Assembly: GCA_028622995.1 (NCBI GenBank)
Contig: JAJQJQ010000027.1
Coordinates: 1-64,000, forward strand
Direction: 5' to 3'
Source: Panagrolaimus kolymaensis
Lineage: Eukaryota > Nematoda > Chromadorea > Rhabditida > Panagrolaimidae
Length of the DNA: 64,000 bases
Shown here: piece after piece, positions 9,702 through 18,903 of the stretch
Numbering within the stretch: the stretch's first letter is position 1
How the letters are laid out: every line of letters begins with the position of its first letter
Notes under the pieces: model-generated
The model's database searches: none
Told to the model about the DNA's origin: nothing
Seen by the model: the letters and a program-made list of their open reading frames with translations, nothing else
Translations under genes and position numbers: made by a program

Positions 9702-12700
9702 TTAAACATCTTGACGTTCAATTTTATCTTTTAATTCTGCTTCAGCTGCTTTACGATCTTCTCGATCAAATCGATCATTTTCTGATTTCTTTAATTCACC
9801 AAACTGTTGTGCCATTTCAATGTCGTTTTCAGTAATTTTGCGATTAACTATTTTAGTTATTTTACCTTGAGGTGAAACGGTAAATTGCAAAGCACCTTCA
9901 AGAATTCGAGATTTATCCTATAAAAAATTATTTACTAATTAGTATTAACTTTTAATGGCTTCGTTCATGAAATATTATTACCTCTTTACCAGTAATAAAT
10001 GATGGAAAATAAGACAAAAAACTGGAATCAATTGTTTCAAAACCATAAAGAACTACAACAAAGTCATCATCTTCAAATAAATATGAGCCTTTGTGCTAAA
10101 AGAAAAGATAGTAAGTAGTTGCATTTTTTGATATTACTCGGATTTATCCGGTTATTAGTAGTACAAGAACATTGGGGCCTTACCTGCGGTAAGTCCCTCA
10201 AACTAAACAAACATTCACACAATCTACGAAACTATTACATGTTTACAACCACACGTGGACATTAAACGCTTTAAAGTATTTTTTGAGAATCCTAGGGAGT
10301 GCAAATGTTTTTATGAATTCTAAAAAATTATCAAAGGGGAGATTATGTGCTTTTTTAGAGGGTGCAAAATTGGAAAAAATAGAGTGCTCAAACACCCATG
10401 TGTGTCTACAACAATACAATTAAAATAAACATCATTGTGCTTACACATTCCATTTTTCATGGTAAATTTTGGAGCCCTGCCTACGGCAGACCTCCTAAAT
10501 TTTACAAAAAGATCATTTACAATAATCAATGAGACATTTTACATAAAGAAAATCTACGGAACTGCTTACGGTAGTCTCAACATTATATATTTCATCACAA
10601 TAACAATAAACAATAGGGCCTTCCGGATCCCGAGTCAATCTTCACTCCATTCCATATCTCTAATATTCGGTTACATCTTAACCCATTCGAAGTCCATTCA
10701 ATAGGCAAATTACACATGGGCCCTTCAGGCCCCAAAACACATTTCAACCCAAAAACAACCAAATATCGAACCAAACACAATTAAACATTCGCCCGAACAC
10801 AACTAAACATTCACTCGAAAACAACTAAACATTCAACCAAAAACAACTAAATGTCCAACCAAACATCATCTTACATCTCACCAAAAATAACTAAATCTCC
10901 ACCCGAAAACCATCTTACATCTCACCAAAAATAACTAAATCTCCACCCGAAAACCATCTTACATCTCACCAAAAATAACTAAATCTCCACCCGAAAACCA
11001 TCTTACATCTCACTAAAAACAACTAAATCTCCACCCGAAAACCATCTTACATCTCACCAAAAACAACTAAATCTCCACCCGAAAACCATCTTACATCTCA
11101 CCAAAAACAACTAAATCTCCGCCCAAAAAAACTAAATATTAACCCAAACACAATCAAATATCCTACCAAAAACAACTATGCAGACAATCAGAGAAAAACA
11201 AATTTTTCACTTCCAAAATGCAACAGAAAAAACACAAAGGGAAACTTTCGTGTCAAGAAAAATTTCATAAAATGCAAATTTAAACTGGTCAAAACATAGG
11301 GATCCTTGAGTCTCCGAAGCGTGAGACTAACATATTCGGAATCAGCGTAAAAAACTGATCTAGGCTATCGGGACAAAACAAAAAAAAAGCAGAAACGACA
11401 TACAGACAAACAAACAGACAGAAACGACACTCCAATTTAAAAAGGAGGACAAGAACATTGGGGCCTTACCTTCGGTAAGTCCCTCAAACTAAACATACAA
11501 TTATTCAAATGTATCTACGGAACTGTTACATGTTTACAACGACAATAAAAAAACTGTAACACAACATAAACTAAAACAAAAATGGCTGAGTATTGGTTTA
11601 TTAAAGTGCATTACTGTAAACAGTAATAACTTCAATAGTAAGCCTCCAAACCTCGTCAAGGTTCTCAGCATATTGGAGGATAGTTGTTAGTTCTGGGTCA
11701 ACAACACCCTTTAAAAGGGCAAAGAAACCGCATCTTATACGTACGGAGGTGCAATCAACATATATAATCATACCAGGTACTAAAATGTCAACAATGCGCT
11801 ATGTTAAGCATGTGGCTCACCTGAGGTGATTTGAGCAAGCACCACATACTCGCTTCCGAGGAAGCGCGCATTTATCCCATAAATAGGCATGACATTTCTT
11901 ACTTGCTACTGCATATGGCCTTGTATATATGGTCAAGCCTTTTCTCATCGCTAACATAAACATCGTATAACTTTTCTTACTTGAAGTACTATCGTTGAAA
12001 ATTTCCGTAAAACTTCATGACGCAACTTTTATCGTTCATAAGGAAATTAAAACCCTTAAAAAGGGTCAAAAAATCCCATCTCATACGTAACGCAGGTGCA
12101 ATTATTACATATGACCATACCAGGCATTAAACTGTCAACAATGCGCTATGTTAAGCATGTGGATCACCTGAGGTGATTTAAGCATAATGCACCTCATACT
12201 TGCCTCCGAGAAGGCACGCATTTATCCAATAAATTGGCAGGACATTTAATACTTACAACTGATATAACATTGTAAATATGCTCAAAACGCAACTCATCGC
12301 TATAACAAACGCAACATCGATCTAATCAGAATCGCTAACTATATCATTCATTTCAATGTTATCGTCCCACTCATCGCTAATCTCATACTCTAAATCAACT
12401 AAATCGTTACCGGAAACATTTTGTATAACTTCGTTATCTTCATCGATAGGCTCTTCTTCAACTTCCATATTTACGTCATTCTCATCGTTCCAATCCGGAT
12501 TTAACGCTGCATAATCTGGAGCATCCGGAGACATTACTGAACGCGGATCGTCGTTCAAAAGTTCGTTGTAAACGATATTTCGCGTACTGTTCACATCGTC
12601 GGCGGGCAATTTAATATGAAGCTTATCCCATGCACGAGTGCGAGAAAGAGCAACATAACAATGGCCGTGCGTAAAAATTCCTTTACTGAAATCAACTCCT

Positions 12701-15700
12701 ACACAGTCAAACGTTTGTCCTTGTCCTTTATTAATCGTTAAAGCGAACGCAACTCGAACCGGAAATTGTGTGCGGTAAACTTTCAAAACGCTTGAATCGT
12801 CGAGGAGCGTAATTCGTGGAATCATTACCATGTTATCTTCGTTATTATCGCTTCGATTTGTCAACTTTTCAGCAACAATAATGTTACGTTCAAGTCTCTT
12901 TACAATTAGTCGCGTTCCGTTACATAAACCTTCTCGGATGCTCAAGTTACGCATAAGCATAATCACCGCATTTACTCGAAGTCGTAGCTTGTACGCAGGG
13001 AAACCGTTTGGCTTAAAAGTCTCAAAGTGTTCGGGGCTATACTCAAATACGTTATCTTCAACTCGATCGACAGCTTGATAAATCCTTTCGGTTTCGCTAT
13101 CAAGTAAATCGATAATCGCTTCGTTATACGTATCAACTTCAGCATTAACCGTGGAAAGAATAGCTCTAGACGCAAACGCATTTAAATCGTTATTCCTTAT
13201 AACATCACCGAAAATAACCTCAACTAAATCACTCTCACTAATACACTCTTCGGGTAACGATACTTTGCCGTGAACATCGTTTGCGCTTCCGTTTCCAATC
13301 CTCAATATCGTTTCCGCAAAATCATCTCCGTTATTATCGGCTCTTTCGTTACTAATCAAATCGTATTTATTCGCCGAGAAAAGAGGCCAAAGCGGACTCA
13401 TCTTAACGCTATTTCGGATAACATCGTTACGCGTACCGTTTTTCACAACGGGTCCTAACTGACGAAAATCTCCACCGCAAACGATAACCTTTCCACCGAA
13501 CGGAGTGTCGTTATTCATAATTTCGCGTAACTTTTCATCAACAACTTCAAGTGCTCTTCGTGGTGCCATCGGTGTTTCATCCCAGACAACAACTTTAACT
13601 TTACGTAACGCTTGTCCAAGTGAATCCGAAGAAACTACACCGGATTGACTTTCTTCGCCGAACGGAAAATCAAGCTTAAATACGTTATGAGCTGTTCGCC
13701 CCGTTTCATATAAACTTGCTGCAATACCGCTCCATGCCATAATAACAACATCGGTATCGGACGCAACCAAATTCGAAAATAAACAATTAAAAAGATACGT
13801 TTTTCCTGAACCTCCTGGGCCATCAATGTAAAAGCAGGCCGCAGAATTATCTGGATTGACGACTCTTTGCATAATCGCTTCGTACGCATTCGCTTGTTCG
13901 GGATTCAAAGTTCCTCGCATTTGATCGCCTCGGAGACGGTGTGCCGTAATATCAACGCTTTCGTCATCAATACCAACAATTTCAGCAACCATTTGAAGAA
14001 TTGGATAATCTTCAAGCGATCGCTCATTGTTAATAATCATTCGTAAAACTTGACGCCATGCTAAAGTTTCCGCAAGATCTTGATCACCGCGATGACTTCG
14101 AAGTAAATCAGAGATTAACTGATGACGAAACTGATTCCATAACCATAACGGAGCTTCAACATCACAATGAGCAACGATTCGTGCGAATAAGCGTCGTAAT
14201 TCTCTCGGTAAATTGAAAAACGTTCCTTCGTGTAACGCATCGTAATAAATTTGATCGGATTCAACCAATCCTCGTGCTACACACGCTTCGCGGAACGTTG
14301 CATGAATTGCATTAGGATCGTAAGGATCTCTACGTAAATCTTCGTAATCTCTTGGACCTTTAACAATCGTTAATAACTTTCGAAGGTAAAACAATTCGGT
14401 GTTTTTCGGGTTAACAGCGTACATTCGTGGACATTTCGGTTTCGTAGTTCTCAAACGTGTATGCCATTCGCGTTTTTTTGCGTCCCATGTAAAATGGTGG
14501 CAAAGCTCTACATACGTAAGATTTCGATTAACTCCGTTTGGCGCATTTCTATTTAAATCAAAGAACGCTAATAACTTTGACTTTTTCATCGCATCTCGAA
14601 TCATATCGGAAACCGTAGCATCTTCGGCCATCGCAATCGTTTGTTGCTCAGGTAAGTGAACCTGAAGCCTCTCAATACTTTCACTCGAAAAATGCATATC
14701 GAACTTGTAAAGTCTCCAGCAAGCTTCATGAGCGGATAAGTATCTCGCATCAAGGAAGCACTGAATCTCGTCGTAATTAACTTGTCCGCTACTGATCTCA
14801 ATATTAATTCTGTCCGGACCTTTAAACAAATACTTGAACAGATAATTAACTGTACGCAAACTGCATACCACTTCAATATTGATGTGGCAACCGAAACGCT
14901 TCAATAAATACGCATTATACGGAACAACTGAACGGTTATCAAGAATAAAAGGTCGCCCTTTAAAGTTAACCGTAGCTTGCTTGCCGTCGTTTCTTCTTCG
15001 GTAAGTCGGATACGAATTTTCATCAAACGTTGTCTCTTCGCTAAACGCTTTCGGAAAATGACGTTTACATGTACCATCCTGCATACACATCGCATTCGGA
15101 TCGTATTCTCCGCAAGGTCGATGAAGCATATGCTTCACCACCAAATCGTAAAGTACGGGGTCGCTTTCTCGATCGGGTAGCTCAGCAGAAATGAAATCGT
15201 TAATTTTCGCGATATCGTTCCATTCTTCTTCAAACCACCACAAACTGTGAATATGCGGTAAGCCACGTTTCTGAAACTCAACAAAGTAAAGAAAAGCTTT
15301 AACTTTTCCAAAAATACCACTCTTCATTTCCTTGACGAATTGCTTAACGTGGTAATTAAAAACAATATCAACAACGTCGGGTCTGTCGTAAGCTCGCTGG
15401 TTCTCGAATAAATGTCTCGTAATATCTGGATCATCGGGATTGCACGTTTTCGTAATAAATAAACTCGGCTTTCCATGCTTCTGACACATCGCATTCGCAT
15501 CATTCAAAAACTCTGATTGGCTTCGCGGTCCCATCGTATACGATGAGGGCAAAACAAACTTCTTTCCTGGTAACGAATCGTTAGCTTCTCCAACATTTCG
15601 CAAATAGTCTGTAAGACCCGTATACGTATCAACTCGTAACTTCTTTTGATTCAATCGCAAAAACTTTAAACGCTCATTATCGACAATCGTAAAGGACCAA

Positions 15701-18700
15701 ACTAAATATTTGCTCAATAATTTACCTCCATGAAGGATGGGATTAAAAGGCTCATCTTCATTTTCGGTACGCAAAGCTAACTTATACAAAAAATACTGGA
15801 GCGCAGTAAGTTTTCCGCCTTGTGGATTAGAAGGATTCTTTGGTCTATCATAATGCCAAAAGTCTCCTCTACCGTAAGGGTTAAACAACACAAACGTAAG
15901 CGGTTCACAATGCTTCGAATACTTAGAAATACGTTGAGCCATAGGTGGCTCTCCGTCGTTACACTTTCGTTGAACTTGGATATCATTCCAAGGAATGTCA
16001 CCATTCTCATCGCAAATAAAAATACCCGCTACTTCGTTAGACACTGTCGGTAACGCATACGTATCGCTGGTGTTATTCGTTGTCTTTTTGAAGAGAATTT
16101 TGCACACTTTTGGCGTGCGTCCTTCTCTTTCCGCTACTTCACGCTCTTCATCCTCGATATCGTGAAGCATACGATAAATATTTGCATATTCGTTGATGTT
16201 AGCCAACAAAGTATGCAAAAATTCAAAAATTCGTCGCTCACAATCAGACGCAAATGGAGCTTGACATCGATATTCAATAGCATCGTTGGTTTCCACAATC
16301 CACAATTGCCCAAAAGCAGGCCGTTGTCCAGGAAGCGGATCAGTATATCTCGGTAAAACATGCATAACTTCACCGTGAACTCGATAGTGAAAAATGCCAG
16401 GTAACTGACGCATTTCACCCTTCATATACGCAAAGCTAACGCTCGTATTATACTTATTAATTTTATCATGAAATGGACGCCAATCGGTACCTTCTTCACG
16501 CTTAAGCATCGCTTTCAATTGTTCGGGAAAATCCGGTTCGAAATCAACTTTAACGCGACCGCAATTGCAACAATTATCGTAAGTACCTTGAGCTGTACGA
16601 TTCTCACATGTGTAATGCAATCCGCTACAAAACGTGCATGGAGTATCGCGTTCGCCCAATGTAAATTGCTCAACATTATCGCTATTGGCTGCACGAAACG
16701 CATTTGCGGGATTCTCTCGCTGTCTTTCATAATCGGTGCGCCGACTTTCATTACGTTGTACTCGTCCAGCTTGTGTCTCATTTTCGCGAGCAAGTGCATG
16801 CTGTACGCGATCATCTTCTAATCGGGCTTCTTGTTCTTCAACGCTTTCATTTTCTCGTTGAGAAGCTTGCAAAATACGTTGGGCGTGTAATCGTGCTTCT
16901 TGCTGCTCAACATCTTCGTTATCACGGCTCAATCTATTACGTTCACGCAAAGCAGCAAGCCTTGCTTCTCGTTGCTCATCACTTTCGTTATCTCTTGACA
17001 AAGCGTGTTGCTCTCGATCTGCGACTAATCGTGCTTCTCGTTGCTCATCATCTTGGGTATCACGGCTTAATCTATTACGTTCACGCAAATCAGCAAGCCT
17101 TGCTTCTCGTTGCCCATTATCTTCGTCATCACGGCTCAATCTATTTCGTTCACGCAAATCAGCAAGCCTTAGTGCACGTTGGCCTGCAGATTCACGCTGT
17201 CGTGCTTCTCTACGTTGTTGTCGTAAGCGTTCAAGCTCACTTAACCTTTCTTCATCAGATTGACGATGACGTGTCCACTTTCTTCGGTTCGCGGCGCTGC
17301 TCCTAATCTTTTTTCTACGGCAATACGTAGCAAAATCTTCGGATATCGCTGCTGCTAACTGTACTTCTTCGTTGGGGATCAACTCTTCGCCTTCGATAAC
17401 ATTCGCATCGATCATAGCACCCATAAGAATAGGTTCACTAACGTTATCCTCAACTTCCATTAACTCAATCTCGTTAACTTCATCACTTCGCTCAACATTC
17501 TCTAACTCATCGTTACGCAAGTTTGCCCGAAGGCCGTGATTGTTTGCCCGAAGGCCGGAGTTTGCCCGAAGGCCGTTTACATTCTCATCGCTTGCGTTTA
17601 CGTTCGCCTGCATTTCTGAGGTACAACAACAGAAAATGCAGAAAAAATAAAAAAATAAACAATACCAATACCAATCAGGAAAAAAGTTGAAGAATAATTC
17701 AGAAAAATAGCTTGAATAAATAAATCACATGTAAAAAAAATGTTCAAGCAAGCCTAACCAAAAAATAAAACGAAATCAAACAATAATGTGTAATTTCGAT
17801 GCAGACAGTCAGAGAAAAACAAATTTTTGACTTCCAAAAAAATGCTTACAAAAATTGCAAGCATTTCCATTTCAAAACAAACAAAGGGAAACTTTCGTGT
17901 CAAGAAAAATTTTATAAAATGCAAATTTAAACTGGTCAAAACATGGACATATTTGACTCTCCGAAACGTGAGACCAACATATTCGGAATCAGCGTAAAAA
18001 ACTGATCTAGGCTATCGGGACAAAACAAAACAAAAGCAGAAACGACATACATACAGACATACAAACAGAAACGACACTCCAAATTAAAAAGGAAGACTTA
18101 CAACAAGCTTATTATATGGAGATTTCCATCGAAAATATGTTCGAATTTTAGTTATGTGAACTCCAAGTTGACTAATGCCTTTAACTTTATAACCATAAAT
18201 TTCATCAACAAAATTTACTTCTTGCTCCATCTTTTCAAAAATTGGTTGAAGAGGGGCTTTCATGAATTTTGGTGCCTAAATTTAGTAATATTAATTGTGG
18301 AGGATGTCGGATTAAGTAAGACAGGACAAAATAAGTTGAAAAAGAAAACAAAAAGTAAAACATAGCGAGCGTAAGTGCAGGAAGAAAATAAACTTTCTTT
18401 GCAATTCGTACGCCTTTTTTGCTTATCATTAACATATCAGAGATTCAAAAATACGGTAATAAACAATTTTATGCTAAACAAATGCTTACCAATCCTTCTA
18501 AAATCCAATCAATTGTAAGTAGGACTTCTTTTGGAGGTAAAGGTTTTTGTCCATCTTTAGGTTCATTGGGAGCATAAACTTGTTTAGAAGCACTTGGAGG
18601 TGATGCTGGAATGTTACTGCAAGGTAATGAAGTTGAAATTGAGCGGGAATATGACAAGGTTGGGTTAACGCGATTAGCCAGTGAGGCGGCTGTGAAATGG

Positions 18701-18750
18701 GAATGGAAGCATTTCAAATAAGGTAATTTCACTAATCTTCGAGAAGCCAT
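9702..18750 (-). CDS. Third DUF2358-like gene, split by an 8-kb intron holding two Helitrons
   Basis: Exons 18750-18490, 18275-18102, 10095-9982, 9917-9702, about 254 residues, all joins phase 0. The N-terminus (MASRRLVKLPYLKCFHSHF) looks like a mitochondrial leader. The central part (MEQEVNFVDEIYGYKVKG, LVVHKGSYLFEDDDFVVVLY) follows the DUF2358 pattern of an acidic residue, VxF and a D/N-E-I step seen in the neighbouring pair and in C6orf136; the C-terminus is a charged helix (ELKKSENDRFDREDRKAAEA). Homology is by eye, so the family call is less certain than for the pair at 7.6-9.5 kb. Intron 2 is 8006 nt, of which 7933 are mobile DNA; without it the intron would be about 73 nt, normal here. 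A TTTTTAG acceptor sits 8 bases before the ATG, and malonyl-CoA decarboxylase ends only 154 bp upstream on the same strand, so the two may share an operon. Confidence 0.7.
10164..11449 (-). mobile_element. Non-autonomous Helitron-like element (copy B), head-to-tail behind the autonomous copy
   Basis: Read on the minus strand, its 5' end (11449 down to about 11179) matches the 5' end of the large element (18096 to about 17800), and its last roughly 95 bases match the 3' end of that element (11450-11545). The 3' tip carries a hairpin (CTTACC-GCA-GGTAAG, 10179-10193) 15 nt before the end, as expected of Helitrons. The middle has no coding capacity and contains the 44-bp tandem repeat and further small hairpins such as CTGCC-TAC-GGCAG at 10477-10489. 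The tips are not the textbook 5'-TC with 3'-CTRR; the 3' end reads TTCTTG. It looks like an internally deleted derivative mobilised by copy A. Confidence 0.75.
10867..11130. repeat. Six tandem copies of a 44-bp unit inside Helitron B
   Basis: The unit begins CATCTTACATCTCACCAAAA and continues to CACCCGAAAAC, with period 44 at 10867, 10911, 10955, 10999, 11043 and 11087. Only a few substitutions separate the copies. Upstream (about 10765-10866) a more decayed repeat of about 22 bp with the core AACTAAACATTC precedes it. Subterminal minisatellites are common in Helitrons. Confidence 0.9.
11709..11969. repeat. Direct duplication, copy 1, in the Helitron A 3' region
   Basis: About 260 bp, matching 12051-12317 at roughly 75-80 percent by eye. 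Shared landmarks are ACAATGCGCTATGTTAAGCA and CACCTGAGGTGATTT, the latter a perfect 11-base palindrome (CACCTGAGGTG). Both copies end in a CTCATCGCTA block; in copy 2 that abuts the stop codon of the helicase gene. Confidence 0.75.
12051..12317. repeat. Direct duplication, copy 2, abutting the helicase stop codon
   Basis: Partner of 11709-11969. Its position just downstream of the Rep/helicase stop suggests that it was the original 3' UTR and that copy 1 arose from it. It carries the same CACCTGAGGTG palindrome. Confidence 0.75.
12322..17613 (-). CDS. Helitron Rep/helicase (RepHel), 1763 residues
   Basis: A single uninterrupted frame. In order: three GLRAN repeats near residues 14-31; an acidic stretch; six exact 23-residue repeats (about residues 145-282, unit type QREARLADLRERNRLSRD); a Cys-rich zinc-finger-like segment (CTFCSGLHYTC...CCNCG, about 325-360); the Rep nuclease with the HUH motif in GLPHIHSLWW (about residue 787) and the two-tyrosine motif NYLFKYLFKG (about 923); then a Pif1-type SF1B helicase with Walker A GPGGSGKTYLF (about 1265), Walker B VVVWDE, motif III GGDFRQLGP, motif V NKGQGQTF and motif VI YVALSRTRAWD. 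Known role: nicking and rolling-circle-like transposition of the element. All catalytic motifs are intact. Expression would run in the same direction as the host gene. Confidence 0.96.
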   Translation of the reverse strand: MQANVNASDENVNGLRANSGLRANNHGLRANLRNDELENVERSDEVNEIELMEVEDNVSEPILMGAMIDANVIEGEELIPNEEVQLAAAISEDFATYCRRKKIRSSAANRRKWTRHRQSDEERLSELERLRQQRREARQRESAGQRALRLADLRERNRLSRDDEDNGQREARLADLRERNRLSRDTQDDEQREARLVADREQHALSRDNESDEQREARLAALRERNRLSRDNEDVEQQEARLHAQRILQASQRENESVEEQEARLEDDRVQHALARENETQAGRVQRNESRRTDYERQRENPANAFRAANSDNVEQFTLGERDTPCTFCSGLHYTCENRTAQGTYDNCCNCGRVKVDFEPDFPEQLKAMLKREEGTDWRPFHDKINKYNTSVSFAYMKGEMRQLPGIFHYRVHGEVMHVLPRYTDPLPGQRPAFGQLWIVETNDAIEYRCQAPFASDCERRIFEFLHTLLANINEYANIYRMLHDIEDEEREVAEREGRTPKVCKILFKKTTNNTSDTYALPTVSNEVAGIFICDENGDIPWNDIQVQRKCNDGEPPMAQRISKYSKHCEPLTFVLFNPYGRGDFWHYDRPKNPSNPQGGKLTALQYFLYKLALRTENEDEPFNPILHGGKLLSKYLVWSFTIVDNERLKFLRLNQKKLRVDTYTGLTDYLRNVGEANDSLPGKKFVLPSSYTMGPRSQSEFLNDANAMCQKHGKPSLFITKTCNPDDPDITRHLFENQRAYDRPDVVDIVFNYHVKQFVKEMKSGIFGKVKAFLYFVEFQKRGLPHIHSLWWFEEEWNDIAKINDFISAELPDRESDPVLYDLVVKHMLHRPCGEYDPNAMCMQDGTCKRHFPKAFSEETTFDENSYPTYRRRNDGKQATVNFKGRPFILDNRSVVPYNAYLLKRFGCHINIEVVCSLRTVNYLFKYLFKGPDRINIEISSGQVNYDEIQCFLDARYLSAHEACWRLYKFDMHFSSESIERLQVHLPEQQTIAMAEDATVSDMIRDAMKKSKLLAFFDLNRNAPNGVNRNLTYVELCHHFTWDAKKREWHTRLRTTKPKCPRMYAVNPKNTELFYLRKLLTIVKGPRDYEDLRRDPYDPNAIHATFREACVARGLVESDQIYYDALHEGTFFNLPRELRRLFARIVAHCDVEAPLWLWNQFRHQLISDLLRSHRGDQDLAETLAWRQVLRMIINNERSLEDYPILQMVAEIVGIDDESVDITAHRLRGDQMRGTLNPEQANAYEAIMQRVVNPDNSAACFYIDGPGGSGKTYLFNCLFSNLVASDTDVVIMAWSGIAASLYETGRTAHNVFKLDFPFGEESQSGVVSSDSLGQALRKVKVVVWDETPMAPRRALEVVDEKLREIMNNDTPFGGKVIVCGGDFRQLGPVVKNGTRNDVIRNSVKMSPLWPLFSANKYDLISNERADNNGDDFAETILRIGNGSANDVHGKVSLPEECISESDLVEVIFGDVIRNNDLNAFASRAILSTVNAEVDTYNEAIIDLLDSETERIYQAVDRVEDNVFEYSPEHFETFKPNGFPAYKLRLRVNAVIMLMRNLSIREGLCNGTRLIVKRLERNIIVAEKLTNRSDNNEDNMVMIPRITLLDDSSVLKVYRTQFPVRVAFALTINKGQGQTFDCVGVDFSKGIFTHGHCYVALSRTRAWDKLHIKLPADDVNSTRNIVYNELLNDDPRSVMSPDAPDYAALNPDWNDENDVNMEVEEEPIDEDNEVIQNVSGNDLVDLEYEISDEWDDNIEMNDIVSDSD

Positions 18751-18903
18751 GAATAAGCCTAAAAACTAACTTTATTTAACAAAACCTAATCACATATACA
18801 AAATTAGAACAAAATAACACGTAAATAACAATGGCACGGAAATAATAAAAGACAATGAAATAAAGAGTAAATACAAAACAGCATCAACAAAATAACAGTA
18901 TCA

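Larger units (their letters stand above)
11450..18096 (-). mobile_element. Autonomous Helitron (copy A)
   Basis: About 6.65 kb. On the minus strand the 5' tip is TCTTCCTTTTTAA directly after the host donor GTAAG; the 3' tip is TTCTTG at 11450 with the hairpin CTTACC-GAA-GGTAAG at 11465-11479, and the next base begins copy B. It encodes one complete Rep/helicase. Between the stop codon and the 3' end there is a roughly 260-bp direct duplication. Base composition and codon use (frequent CGT, CGA, ACG) are clearly richer in G+C than the flanking genes, fitting an element with its own history. The ORF is uninterrupted, so the copy may be recent or active. Confidence 0.85.

Noticed and set aside
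16704..17306. 200-codon plus-strand frame opposite the Helitron repeats
   Set aside because: It mirrors the 23-residue repeats on the other strand and has no known domain.
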